This document shows, piece after piece, positions 1 through 10,101 of a stretch of DNA of 64,000 bases. Within the stretch, counting starts at the first letter, position 1. The number at the start of each line of letters is the position of its first letter. Origin of the DNA: Lutibacter sp. GTDB lineage: Bacteria; Bacteroidota; Bacteroidia; Flavobacteriales; Flavobacteriaceae. The translations under genes were made by a program, and so were the position numbers. The notes under the pieces are model-generated. The model did not search any database, was not told the origin of the DNA, and worked only from the letters and a program-made list of their open reading frames with translations. Location of the stretch: NCBI GenBank assembly GCA_027449025.1, contig DAIDMK010000001.1:62001-126000 (forward strand). Reading direction: 5' to 3'.

Positions 1-150
1 CGTGGATTGCGGTCACTTTGTGAAGCTATTTTAACCGATGCTATGTTTGACTTGCCAGGAACCAATGAAAAACAAATTAAAATCACAAAGGAATATGCCG
101 AAGATAAAATTAATATGTCCACCATAAAAAAGTTAAAAGCGGTTTCATAA
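1..150 (+). CDS. clpX: ATP-dependent Clp protease ATP-binding subunit ClpX, C-terminal end (5' truncated)
   Basis: Frame 1 reads RGLRSLCEAILTDAMFDLPGTNEKQIKITKEYAEDKINMSTIKKLKAVS*, typical of the ClpX C-terminal domain. Confidence 0.85.
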   Translation, partial: RGLRSLCEAILTDAMFDLPGTNEKQIKITKEYAEDKINMSTIKKLKAVS

Positions 151-174
151 ACCTAAAATAAATAAAATCGGAAG

Positions 175-215
175 AAACTGTTTTAAAGGTAAAGTTCCTT
201 GAACAGTTTTTTTTT
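175..215 (+). terminator. Rho-independent terminator after clpX
   Basis: aaactgtt ... aacagttt stem followed by a T-run. Confidence 0.6.
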
Positions 216-266
216 GTCAGTTATAATTGTAATTTAGAAAAATTAAATTCAAAAAATATAGACCAG

Positions 267-2246
267 TTGATTTCTAGAAGTACCATAGATAAAGTTTTTG
301 AAACTGCCCGTGTTGAAGAGGTTATCGGTGAGTTTGTTCAGTTAAAAAAATCTGGAAGCAATTACAAAGGATTAAGTCCGTTTTCTGATGAAAGAAGCCC
401 GTCGTTTATGGTTTCTCCTGTGAAACAGATTTGGAAAGATTTTAGTTCTGGAAAAGGCGGAAATGTGGTCACTTTTTTAATGGAGCAGGAACATTATTCC
501 TATCCGGAAGCTATTCGGTTCTTGGCGAGAAAATACAATATTGAAATTGAGGAAACCGAACAAAGCAATGAACAAAAACAGCAGGCAGACGAACGGGAAA
601 GTATGTTTATTGTTTCAGAGTTTGCCCGAGATTATTTTCATGAAACTTTGCTGGAAAGTGATCAGGGAAAAGCAATTGGTCTAAGTTATTTTAAAGAACG
701 CGGCTTTACCGATGAAACGATTCGTAAATTTCAATTGGGCTATTCGCTGAACGAGTGGGAAGCTTTTTCCACAGAGGCTTTAAATAAAGGGTATAACTTA
801 AAATATTTGGAATCTACCGGACTTACAATAGTTAAGGACGATTTGCTCTCCTCAACAGGAACCAAACAATTCGACCGTTTTAAAGGGCGTGTGATGTTTC
901 CAATTCACAGTATGAGCGGACGTGTTTTGGGTTTTGGAGGCAGAATTTTAATTAACGACAAAAAAGCAGCCAAATATTTAAACTCTCCAGAAAGTGAAAT
1001 TTACCATAAAGGCCATGTATTATATGGTATTTATTACGCAAAACAAAGCATTGCCAAAGAAGACAATTGCTTCCTGGTTGAAGGCTATACCGATGTGATT
1101 TCATTTAACCAAGCCGGTATTGAAAATGTGGTTTCCTCTTCTGGAACAGCGCTTTCTGAAAATCAAATCCGATTGATAAATAGGCTTACAAAAAATATCA
1201 CCATACTTTTTGATGGCGATGCCGCCGGTATTCGCGCTTCCATGCGTGGAATTGACCTCATTTTAGAGCAAGGTTTAAATGTAAAAGTAGTGATGTTTCC
1301 TGATGGAGACGATCCAGATAGTTTCTCAAAAAAAGTCACAAACCAAGAGCTCATAGAATATTTAAAACAAAATTCCAAAGATTTCATCAATTTTAAAGTG
1401 GCTTTATTGATGGAAGAAGCACAGCATGACCCTGTTAAAAAGGCAGGCTTAATTAGGGATATTGTAGTCAGCATTTCTAAAATCCCCGATAGAATTCAGC
1501 GTGAAGTATATATTCAGGAATGTTCCAGAATCATGGATATATCAGAGAATGTACTTTTCAGTGAACTGGCTCAAATCGATAAAAAGGAAGAAAGGGAAGC
1601 GGCAAACAGACCGATTCAGGAAAGGCCTACAGAGCCTGTTTTGCAAAAAACACCGCAATTTGAAAAAGTCAACGAACTTCAAAAGTATGAACGGGAAATT
1701 ATAAAAATTTTATTGCTGTACGGCAATAATGAAGTGGAATTTGTTGATTTTGTTGCTGGGGAAGATGCGGTAGATCCGGAACTTCAACCAATAAAAAAGG
1801 TAAAATTCAACAATGTGGTTTCAAAGGAAATCTATTTGAATTTACATGATGATGAGGTAGAATTTACCGATGACACTTTTAAAAATATTTATTTTGAAAT
1901 AATTTATCAATTAAATCAAGATGAAATTATTTCTGTGGATAAGTTGGTCAATCATGACAACGCCGAAGTTGCCAATTTGGTGACCACTATATTAATGGAC
2001 GATGAAAGGTATGTGCTAAGCAATTGGGAACGCAAAGAAATATATATCAGAAGCAAAAAAAGCGATCTTTCAAAAATGGTGCTCGACGCCATATATAATA
2101 TGCGTAGAATTCTTATTGAACAAAAAATAAATTCATTAATTACTGAAATAGGCGTTGAGGAAGAACGTGAGAAAATCCTAGAATCTATCGTAGATTACAA
2201 CAACTTAAAGACCCGCTTATTTGAAAGATTAAACAGGGTGGTTTAA
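267..2246 (+). CDS. dnaG: DNA primase DnaG (TTG start)
   Basis: N-terminal CHC2-like fold (without Cys/His ligands), TOPRIM motifs (LVEGYTDVISFNQAG, LFDGDAAG); starts at TTG 267. Confidence 0.93.
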   Translation: MISRSTIDKVFETARVEEVIGEFVQLKKSGSNYKGLSPFSDERSPSFMVSPVKQIWKDFSSGKGGNVVTFLMEQEHYSYPEAIRFLARKYNIEIEETEQSNEQKQQADERESMFIVSEFARDYFHETLLESDQGKAIGLSYFKERGFTDETIRKFQLGYSLNEWEAFSTEALNKGYNLKYLESTGLTIVKDDLLSSTGTKQFDRFKGRVMFPIHSMSGRVLGFGGRILINDKKAAKYLNSPESEIYHKGHVLYGIYYAKQSIAKEDNCFLVEGYTDVISFNQAGIENVVSSSGTALSENQIRLINRLTKNITILFDGDAAGIRASMRGIDLILEQGLNVKVVMFPDGDDPDSFSKKVTNQELIEYLKQNSKDFINFKVALLMEEAQHDPVKKAGLIRDIVVSISKIPDRIQREVYIQECSRIMDISENVLFSELAQIDKKEEREAANRPIQERPTEPVLQKTPQFEKVNELQKYEREIIKILLLYGNNEVEFVDFVAGEDAVDPELQPIKKVKFNNVVSKEIYLNLHDDEVEFTDDTFKNIYFEIIYQLNQDEIISVDKLVNHDNAEVANLVTTILMDDERYVLSNWERKEIYIRSKKSDLSKMVLDAIYNMRRILIEQKINSLITEIGVEEEREKILESIVDYNNLKTRLFERLNRVV

Positions 2247-2325
2247 TAAGTTTAAAGTTAAAAGAATAAAGTTAAGACAGAACGATTTATAAATTTATTT
2301 AACAAAACTGGATAATTAAGTTATA

Positions 2326-2697
2326 TCAAATTTTTTCTTCTAAAACAATAGCTCCCGCATATTTTAATTTAACAATATTAAGCGCCCTATCGGCTTCCAA
2401 TCTTGTTCTAAAGTTGCCTGCATGTGTTTTCCACTCGGGTGTTTTGTAAATGATTTTTGTACGATATTCAGGGAAATCAGCTTCAAAATTGCGTTTTACA
2501 GCATAGGCTTGGGTTTCATTTCCATTATAAATCTGAATTTTAAAGACCAGTATATTTTTATTTGTTTTATTAAATGCCTTCTTTTGCTCAATTAGAGCGC
2601 TGATTTTTTCGTTTTCACTTTGTGAAAACACATTGGTATTATTTAAAAAAATGGCTAGAAACACCAAGATAATTAACCTTATCGATAATTTATTCAT
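2326..2697 (-). CDS. Secreted SPOR-domain protein
   Basis: Signal peptide plus SPOR-like repeat (VFKIQIYNGN...YRTKIIYKTPEWKTHAGNFRTRLEADRAL). Confidence 0.75.
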   Translation of the reverse strand: MNKLSIRLIILVFLAIFLNNTNVFSQSENEKISALIEQKKAFNKTNKNILVFKIQIYNGNETQAYAVKRNFEADFPEYRTKIIYKTPEWKTHAGNFRTRLEADRALNIVKLKYAGAIVLEEKI

Positions 2698-2914
2698 AAT
2701 ATTTTATATATTTTCCAAATTTATAATTTTCTTTGAGAAGCTTGTGCATTCATTTGCTATTTAGAATGAATATAAATTACAATTAACACAATTTTTAGAT
2801 TTTAAGTTTTGTTTATATATACTACTTTTGTTCAATCCTTAAAAAATGATTTAAGTCATATATTAATATATGAAAATATTGTACCAAAATAGAAAGAAAA
2901 TATCTTTTTTAAAT

Positions 2915-4477
2915 ATGAAAAGTGTGAAACAACACAGTCCATTATCAAGATTAGTCATTAGTAGTCTTGTTTTCCTATTCTTTTTCTCGTTTAATTTATC
3001 GGCACAAGGTGATCCAGCTAACGGAGAGAAACTCTTCAAATCTATATGCGCTGCCTGTCATAAATTGGACGCAAAATTGGTTGGTCCAGCATTATTGGGC
3101 GTTACGGAAAGAAGAGATCAAGATTGGTTAATTGCCTGGATTAAAGACAGTCCGGGAATGATTAAGTCAGGAGATAAGTTAGCAATTCAAGTTTTTGAAG
3201 AGAACAATAAGTTGCCAATGATAGCGAATCCGCAATTATCTGATCAAGATATTAAGGATATCCTGGAATATACCAAGGGCAAACCAGTTGAAGCTGTTGC
3301 TGCAGTGGCAACTGAAGCTGACCCTGCCGTTGAACGCGGTAAGGCAATTTTTAAAGCAAATTGTGCTGCTTGTCACAAATTGGATGCGAAATTAATTGGT
3401 CCGCCGCTTTTAAAAATAGGAAACAAGTATGAAGATGCTTGGTTAAAATTATGGATAAAGGACAATGTGGCTTTGACTGCAACAGGTGATGCATTGGCGA
3501 AAACCGCTTCTGAATATTCTCCTATTACAATGACGCCATTTCCACAGCTTACTGATCAGGATTTAGATGATTTATTGAAATACTTGGCTGTAGGCGATGT
3601 TGTTCCTGTTGCTGCGACTGCTTCTGCAGCAGATCAAGAAATTTTCAACAAACCAGGAATTGGCGTTTTGCCAACACTCGCCATAACTATTGCTGCTTTA
3701 TTATTGTTATCACTCATTGTGGTGGTGCTTACTAAAAGAAAAGCTACCGAAACTGAAGAGGTAAAAGAACCGAGTGTATTAAGAACATTAATATTTAATC
3801 CTTTCTTGCGTTTTCTTTTCTTAATATTTTCATTATTACTGATTGCTTGGTTTTCATTTGGATGGTTAATGCAAATTGATGTTAATGTGGGCTATCAGCC
3901 AATTCAACCAATTGTATTCTCGCATGCAGTTCATTCAGGTGACAATAAAATTGATTGTCAGTACTGTCACTCTTCTGCAAAAAACAGTAAAACTTCGGGT
4001 ATTCCAACCGCCAATGTATGTATGAATTGCCATAAAGCAATTTCAGAATATAAAGGTGAATTATTTGGAAACAATACCAAAGAAGATTTAGACAAGGAAA
4101 TTCAAAAATTATACGATGCAGTAGGCTGGGATAAGGCAAATGTTAAATATATTGAAGGCTATGAACAAAAACCAATTGAATGGGTTCGAATTCATAATTT
4201 GGCCGATTTTGCCTACTATAACCACTCACAACACGTAACAGTTGCCGGTATTGCTTGTCAAACTTGTCACGGTCCTGTTCAGGAAATGCACGACATGAAA
4301 CAGTTTTCGCCACTTACAATGGGATGGTGTATTGATTGTCACAGAACAACTGAAGTAGATTTAACTAAAAATGGCTATTATAAAAATATTCATGACCAGT
4401 TGTCTAAAAAATACGGTGTGGAAAAAGTGACGGCTGCCCAAATGGGAGGATTAGAATGTGCTAAATGTCACTATTAA
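2915..4477 (+). CDS. actA: Alternative complex III multiheme cytochrome (ActA) with two N-terminal class-I cytochrome c domains
   Basis: Seven CxxCH motifs; signal peptide begins at the internal Met (MKSVKQHSPLSRL), so the start is probably 2915 rather than 2870; followed by actB-F. Confidence 0.88.
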   Translation: MKSVKQHSPLSRLVISSLVFLFFFSFNLSAQGDPANGEKLFKSICAACHKLDAKLVGPALLGVTERRDQDWLIAWIKDSPGMIKSGDKLAIQVFEENNKLPMIANPQLSDQDIKDILEYTKGKPVEAVAAVATEADPAVERGKAIFKANCAACHKLDAKLIGPPLLKIGNKYEDAWLKLWIKDNVALTATGDALAKTASEYSPITMTPFPQLTDQDLDDLLKYLAVGDVVPVAATASAADQEIFNKPGIGVLPTLAITIAALLLLSLIVVVLTKRKATETEEVKEPSVLRTLIFNPFLRFLFLIFSLLLIAWFSFGWLMQIDVNVGYQPIQPIVFSHAVHSGDNKIDCQYCHSSAKNSKTSGIPTANVCMNCHKAISEYKGELFGNNTKEDLDKEIQKLYDAVGWDKANVKYIEGYEQKPIEWVRIHNLADFAYYNHSQHVTVAGIACQTCHGPVQEMHDMKQFSPLTMGWCIDCHRTTEVDLTKNGYYKNIHDQLSKKYGVEKVTAAQMGGLECAKCHY

Positions 4478-4509
4478 TATTAATTACAAAGTAAATAACC
4501 AAATATAAA

Positions 4510-7500
4510 ATGGCATCAAACAAAAAATACTGGAAAAGTGTTGAAGAGCTAAAAGAAAAAAGCTCTATTGTTGATACGTTAAAACAAAACGAGTTTTTTG
4601 AAGAAATTCCAACAGATATTTTTTTAGGTGATAAAGAAACTTTGGAGACTTCATCAACTACACGTAGAGACTTTTTAAAGTACGTTGGATTTACAACTGC
4701 GGCGGTTACTTTAGCCTCTTGTGAAGGTCCGGTTGTAAAATCAATTCCATATATCATTCAACCGAATGATATTATTCCTGGTGTTGCCGAATATTATGCA
4801 ACAACAATGGCTAATGGATTTGATTTTGCAAATGTTTTGGTAAAAGTTAGAGAAGGGCGTCCTATAAAAATTGAACCTAACAAAGATGCTAACGGAATCA
4901 CAAATGCTCGTGTGCAGGCTTCTGTACTTTCATTATACGACAGTCTTCGCTTAAAAGGTCCTAAAGCCAATGGTGCTGAAATTACTTGGAATGAAGCAGA
5001 CCAACAAATCATTGCTAAATTAAATGAAGTTAAAGCTTCAAGTTTGCCAATAGCGGTTTTAACTGGAACTAGTGCAAGCCCTTCAACCATAAAACTGATT
5101 GCTAAATTAAATGAAACTTTTGAAAATGTGGCTCATGTTGAATATGACGCTATTTCAGAATCTGCAGCATTGGATGCTTTTGAAGAGATGTACGGCAAAA
5201 GAGCACTGCCAGATTATGATTTAGAAAAAGCAGAAGTTATTGTTTCTATTGGTGCAGATTTCTTAGGAAGTTGGCAAGGTGGCGGTTTTGAAGCCAGCTA
5301 TTCAAAAGGACGCGTTCCAACCAACGGAAAAATGTCACGCCATATTCAGTTTGAATCAAATATGTCCTTATCAGGCGCCAATGCCGATAAGCGAATTAGG
5401 GTAAAACCATCTGAACAAAACTTAGCGCTTATAAAATTATATAATGCAGTTGTTTCTGGTATCCTTACCACAGAAGAAACTCCTTTGAATAATGCAATTC
5501 AAAAAGCAGCAGCGCAAATAAAAGCAGCGGGAAGCAAAGCTGTTGTTTTAACTGGAATTCAGGATAAAAATGCACAATTACTTGCTTTGGCAATCAATAA
5601 AGCTTTAAATAGTGAAGTTTTAGATGTTAACGTAACCAAAAATATAAGAAAGGGGAATGATGCTCATGTTGCACAATTAATTGCCGATATGAATGAAGGC
5701 AAAATAGGTGCAGTTATTATTCACAATTCAAATCCGGTTTACACTTTGCCAAATTCAGCAGCTTTTGTTGAAGGATTGAAAAAAGTGAAATTATCGGTTG
5801 CATTTTCTATGCAAGACAATGAAACGGCAAAAGCCGTTCAATATTCTTTGGCAACACCACATTACCTAGAGTCTTGGGGCGATGCTGAAATTAGAAAAGG
5901 ACAATACAGTTTGATTCAGCCTACTATTAAAACATTGTTCAATACACGTCAGTTTCAAGATTGTTTATTGGCTTGGACTGGCAGTACGACCACCTATTAT
6001 GATTTCTTAAAAGAAACCTGGAATAGCGAAATATTGGGAGGAGCATCTTGGAATCAAGCCTTACACGACGGAGTTTTTACTGCTGATGCGGTTCAAAGTG
6101 ATACAATTTCACTAGAGGTTGATTTAGAAACTGCGGCTTCTCAATTGGCGGAAGTTAAAGGGAGTGATTTAGAATTACAGCTTTATGTTAAAACTGGTTT
6201 AGGTGATGGGCAAATGGCCAACAATCCATGGTTGCAGGAGCTTCCTGATCCAATCACAAGAACCTCTTGGGACAACTATTTAACCATGTCAAAAGCAGAT
6301 GCCGAAGCATTGGGTGCGACAAATAACCATGTGGCTAACGGTGCATTAAACGGAAGCTTGGTTGAGTTAAGCCTCAACGGTGTCTCTGAAATTTTACCTG
6401 TTTTAATACAACCCGGACAAGCAAAAGGCTCCTTAGGTTTGGCGTTTGGATACGGAAGAAAACAAGGATTAAAAGCAGAAATGCAAACTGGTAAAAATGC
6501 CTATGCTTTTTATAAAGACTTTAATAGTTTTCAGCCAAATGTAAGTTTAAAATTGGTTTCCGGTGAACACGAGTTTGCTTGTGTTCAATTGCAAAATACC
6601 TTAATGGGTAGAGGTGATATTATTAAGGAAACTACTTTAGAAATATTCAATAGTGTTGATTCAAAAGAATGGAATAAAGTTCCTATGGTTTCATTAGATC
6701 ACAATGAAGTTGAAGCAACATCAGTAGATTTGTGGGATTCATTTGATAGATCAATGGGGCATCATTTTAATCTTTCAATAGATTTGAATGCTTGTAGCGG
6801 TTGTGGTGCATGTATTATAGCTTGTCATGCCGAAAACAACGTTCCTGTTGTTGGAAAAGATGAGATAAGACGTTCAAGGGATATGCACTGGTTGCGTATA
6901 GACCGTTATTATTCTCACGAAGAAGATTTCGCTGGTGATAATGAATTAAAAGAGAACGGAAAAGGTGTAATGGGCTTCAAAAATACCATGGATGCTTTGG
7001 AAGATCCTTCTGAAAATCCTTCAGTAGCTTTTCAACCTGTAATGTGTCAACATTGTAACCACGCACCTTGTGAAACAGTTTGTCCGGTAGCGGCAACTTC
7101 TCATGGACGTCAGGGTCAAAATCAAATGGCTTATAATCGTTGTGTAGGTACGCGTTATTGTGCAAATAACTGTCCTTATAAAGTGCGTAGATTTAACTGG
7201 TTTGAATATCCTAATAATAGTAAGTTTGATTACAACATGAATGATGATTTAGGCAAAATGGTGTTAAACCCAGATGTCGTGGTTCGTTCACGTGGTGTTA
7301 TGGAAAAATGCTCTATGTGTATTCAAATGACACAAGCTACCATTTTAAAAGCCAAAAAAGAAGGTAGACCCGTAAATACAAATGAATTTGAAACTGCTTG
7401 TTCCATTGCTTGTACTGCAGGCGCCATGGTATTTGGTGATGTTAACAAACAAGAAGATACGGTTAAAACTTTGGCAGAAGATAAAAGAGCATATCACTTA

Positions 7501-7569
7501 CTTGAACACATTGGCACAAAACCAAATGTTGTATATCACGTTAAAGTGAGAAACACTCAAGAAGCATAA
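4510..7569 (+). CDS. actB: Alternative complex III iron-sulfur/molybdopterin-like subunit ActB
   Basis: RRDFLKYVGFTTAAVTLASC Tat-like leader; C-terminal ferredoxin cluster motifs (CSGCGACIIACHAENN, CQHCNHAPCETVCPV). Confidence 0.92.
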   Translation: MASNKKYWKSVEELKEKSSIVDTLKQNEFFEEIPTDIFLGDKETLETSSTTRRDFLKYVGFTTAAVTLASCEGPVVKSIPYIIQPNDIIPGVAEYYATTMANGFDFANVLVKVREGRPIKIEPNKDANGITNARVQASVLSLYDSLRLKGPKANGAEITWNEADQQIIAKLNEVKASSLPIAVLTGTSASPSTIKLIAKLNETFENVAHVEYDAISESAALDAFEEMYGKRALPDYDLEKAEVIVSIGADFLGSWQGGGFEASYSKGRVPTNGKMSRHIQFESNMSLSGANADKRIRVKPSEQNLALIKLYNAVVSGILTTEETPLNNAIQKAAAQIKAAGSKAVVLTGIQDKNAQLLALAINKALNSEVLDVNVTKNIRKGNDAHVAQLIADMNEGKIGAVIIHNSNPVYTLPNSAAFVEGLKKVKLSVAFSMQDNETAKAVQYSLATPHYLESWGDAEIRKGQYSLIQPTIKTLFNTRQFQDCLLAWTGSTTTYYDFLKETWNSEILGGASWNQALHDGVFTADAVQSDTISLEVDLETAASQLAEVKGSDLELQLYVKTGLGDGQMANNPWLQELPDPITRTSWDNYLTMSKADAEALGATNNHVANGALNGSLVELSLNGVSEILPVLIQPGQAKGSLGLAFGYGRKQGLKAEMQTGKNAYAFYKDFNSFQPNVSLKLVSGEHEFACVQLQNTLMGRGDIIKETTLEIFNSVDSKEWNKVPMVSLDHNEVEATSVDLWDSFDRSMGHHFNLSIDLNACSGCGACIIACHAENNVPVVGKDEIRRSRDMHWLRIDRYYSHEEDFAGDNELKENGKGVMGFKNTMDALEDPSENPSVAFQPVMCQHCNHAPCETVCPVAATSHGRQGQNQMAYNRCVGTRYCANNCPYKVRRFNWFEYPNNSKFDYNMNDDLGKMVLNPDVVVRSRGVMEKCSMCIQMTQATILKAKKEGRPVNTNEFETACSIACTAGAMVFGDVNKQEDTVKTLAEDKRAYHLLEHIGTKPNVVYHVKVRNTQEA

Positions 7570-7604
7570 AAATAATATTAATAGATAATAATTAAATAAG
7601 AATT

Positions 7605-8996
7605 ATGTCGTCTCATTACGAAGCACCTATTAGAAGACCTTTAATTGTTGGAGACAAAAACTACCACGACATTTCTGTTGATGTAGCCGCTCCGGTTGAA
7701 GGTAAAGCAAATAAATTATGGTGGATAGCTTTTTCAATCGCGCTTTTGGCATTCCTATGGGGTATAGGTGCAATTACTTATACCATCGGAACAGGAATTG
7801 GTGTTTGGGGATTAAATAAAACCGTAGGCTGGGCTTGGGATATCACTAACTTTGTTTGGTGGGTAGGTATTGGTCATGCCGGTACACTTATTTCCGCAGT
7901 ACTATTGCTATTTCGTCAAAAATGGAGAATGGGTATTAACCGTTCTGCCGAAGCAATGACTATTTTTTCCGTTATTCAAGCAGGTCTGTTCCCAATTATT
8001 CATATGGGGCGTGTATGGAATGCGCATTTTGTATTGCCATTACCAAATCAATTTGGATCACTTTGGACTAACTTTAACTCGCCATTGTTATGGGATGTAT
8101 TTGCCATTTCAACATATTTTTCTGTTTCACTGGTATTTTGGTGGACAGGTTTATTGCCTGATTTCGCAATGTTGCGGGATAGGGCTGTCAGACCGTTCCA
8201 AAAGAAAATATATGGGCTGTTAAGTTTTGGATGGACAGGAAGGGCTAAAGACTGGCAACGTTTTGAAGAAGTTTCCTTGGTATTGGCCGGTTTGGCAACA
8301 CCTTTGGTGCTTTCAGTACATACCATTGTATCATTTGACTTTGCAACTTCAATAGTTCCTGGCTGGCATACCACAATCTTCCCACCTTATTTTGTTGCTG
8401 GTGCGGTTTTCTCAGGATTTGCAATGGTGAACACCTTGCTTATCATTATGAGAAAAGTGTCAAATCTTGAAGCATATATTACTGAACAACATATTGAACT
8501 AATGAACATTGTAATTATGATTACTGGTTCAATAGTAGGTTGTGCTTACATTACCGAGTTGTTTATAGCCTGGTATTCAGGGGTGGAATATGAACAATAT
8601 GCTTTTTTAAATAGGGCTACGGGACCTTACTGGTGGGCATATTTACTTATGATGAGCTGTAACGTATTTTCACCGCAATTTATGTGGTTTAAAAAATTAA
8701 GAACAAGTATTACCTTCTCTTTCATCATTTCTATTGTGGTAAACATTGGAATGTGGTTTGAAAGATTTGTGATTATTGTAACATCATTGCATAGAGATTA
8801 TTTACCTTCATCTTGGACAATGTTTTCACCAACGTTTGTTGATATAGGAATTTTCATTGGTACCATTGGTTTCTTTTTTGTGTTATTTTTATTATATGCA
8901 AGAACATTCCCAGTGATAGCACAAGCAGAGGTTAAATCTATTTTGAAGGCATCTGGAGAAAAATATAAAAAATTAAGAGACGGAAATCATGAGTAA
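7605..8996 (+). CDS. actC: Alternative complex III NrfD-like membrane subunit ActC
   Basis: Polytopic NrfD/PsrC-like protein in act gene order. Confidence 0.92.
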   Translation: MSSHYEAPIRRPLIVGDKNYHDISVDVAAPVEGKANKLWWIAFSIALLAFLWGIGAITYTIGTGIGVWGLNKTVGWAWDITNFVWWVGIGHAGTLISAVLLLFRQKWRMGINRSAEAMTIFSVIQAGLFPIIHMGRVWNAHFVLPLPNQFGSLWTNFNSPLLWDVFAISTYFSVSLVFWWTGLLPDFAMLRDRAVRPFQKKIYGLLSFGWTGRAKDWQRFEEVSLVLAGLATPLVLSVHTIVSFDFATSIVPGWHTTIFPPYFVAGAVFSGFAMVNTLLIIMRKVSNLEAYITEQHIELMNIVIMITGSIVGCAYITELFIAWYSGVEYEQYAFLNRATGPYWWAYLLMMSCNVFSPQFMWFKKLRTSITFSFIISIVVNIGMWFERFVIIVTSLHRDYLPSSWTMFSPTFVDIGIFIGTIGFFFVLFLLYARTFPVIAQAEVKSILKASGEKYKKLRDGNHE

Positions 8997-9513
8997 TAAA
9001 GTAGTGCAAGCAATGTATAATGATGATGATATCCTTATGGATGCCGTAAAAGAAGTACGTGCGGCAAAGTATCATATCGAAGAAGTTTATACACCGTTCC
9101 CGGTTCATGGGTTGGACAAAGCCATGGGCTTAAAAGGTACTAGAATTGCAATTACAGCCTTTCTTTATGGATGTGTTGGTTTGGTGTTTTCTATATGGAT
9201 GATGGATTATATGATGATCAGAGACTGGCCTCAAGATATTGGAGGTAAACCAAGCTTTGCATTTATTCAAAATATGCCAGCATTTGTACCTATAATGTTT
9301 GAAATGACCGTGTTTTTTGCGGCGCATTTAATGGTAATCACCTTTTATATGCGAAGCAAGTTATGGCCATTTAAGGAAGCTGAAAACCCTGATCCTAGAA
9401 CAACTGATGATATGTTTGTGATGGAAGTGATTGTTGACGGAAATGAAGATGAACTAGTCTCATTTCTGAAAAAAACAGGAACTGTAGAAATTAAAGTAAC
9501 TGAAAAGCATTAA
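8989..9513 (+). CDS. actD: Alternative complex III DUF3341 subunit ActD
   Basis: Two-TM protein overlapping actC by 8 bp; act gene order. Confidence 0.88.
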   Translation: MSNKVVQAMYNDDDILMDAVKEVRAAKYHIEEVYTPFPVHGLDKAMGLKGTRIAITAFLYGCVGLVFSIWMMDYMMIRDWPQDIGGKPSFAFIQNMPAFVPIMFEMTVFFAAHLMVITFYMRSKLWPFKEAENPDPRTTDDMFVMEVIVDGNEDELVSFLKKTGTVEIKVTEKH

Positions 9514-9518
9514 TTAAA

Positions 9519-10073
9519 ATGAAGAACATTTTAAAAATTACGATAGCATTGGCTTTTTTATTCACGCTTTCATCTTGTTGGTTGGATAAAACAAAGCGGA
9601 ATTACCAATATATGCCAGACATGTATAAGCCTGTTGGTTATGAAACCTTTTCTGTAAACCCAAATTATGCAAATGGTATGACCAGCCAACTTCCTGTTGA
9701 AGGCACTATTGCTCGCGGAAAAGTACCTTATGATTATCCAAATACAACAGAAGGTTATAATGACGCACTAGTAAATTTGAAAAATCCATTGGAGGTAAAT
9801 GAAGAGAATTTAGCGAACGGTAAAGCAATGTTCACCATATATTGTATTTCTTGTCACGGTTCTGCTGGGGCAGGTGATGGTGAATTGGTAAAAAGAGATA
9901 AATTTGTAGGAATTCCTAACTATAAAGATAGACCAATAACTGAGGGCAGTATTTACCATGTTATCTTTTACGGAAGAAACCTAATGGGATCTCATTCTGG
10001 TCAATTAACAGAAAAAGAACGTTGGCAAGTGACTATGTACGTGCAACAACTTAGAAACGAACTATTAAAATAA
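9519..10073 (+). CDS. actE: Alternative complex III monoheme cytochrome c lipoprotein ActE
   Basis: Lipobox SSC; single CISCH heme motif; act gene order. Confidence 0.88.
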   Translation: MKNILKITIALAFLFTLSSCWLDKTKRNYQYMPDMYKPVGYETFSVNPNYANGMTSQLPVEGTIARGKVPYDYPNTTEGYNDALVNLKNPLEVNEENLANGKAMFTIYCISCHGSAGAGDGELVKRDKFVGIPNYKDRPITEGSIYHVIFYGRNLMGSHSGQLTEKERWQVTMYVQQLRNELLK

Positions 10074-10101
10074 CACTTTTACTAAGATAGAATTTAAAAA
10101 T

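Noticed and set aside
1163-1474. Antisense ORF of 103 aa inside dnaG
   Set aside because: Low-complexity translation opposite a confident conserved CDS; typical shadow ORF in AT-rich DNA.
2807-2830. Full promoter for the act operon (TTTTG...TACTTTTG)
   Set aside because: The -7-like TACTTTTG is plausible, but only about 11 nt separates it from the nearest TTTTG, shorter than the usual 17-23, so a full promoter is not claimed.
4190-4205. GGTTCGAATTC resembling a tRNA T-loop
   Set aside because: Lies inside actA coding sequence; no cloverleaf arms around it.
3882-5090. Minus-strand ORFs (85, 98, 98 aa) opposite actA/actB
   Set aside because: Overlap strongly supported act genes; no recognisable domains.
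8011-8374. Overlapping ORFs on both strands inside actC
   Set aside because: Alternative frames of a conserved membrane protein; composition artefacts.
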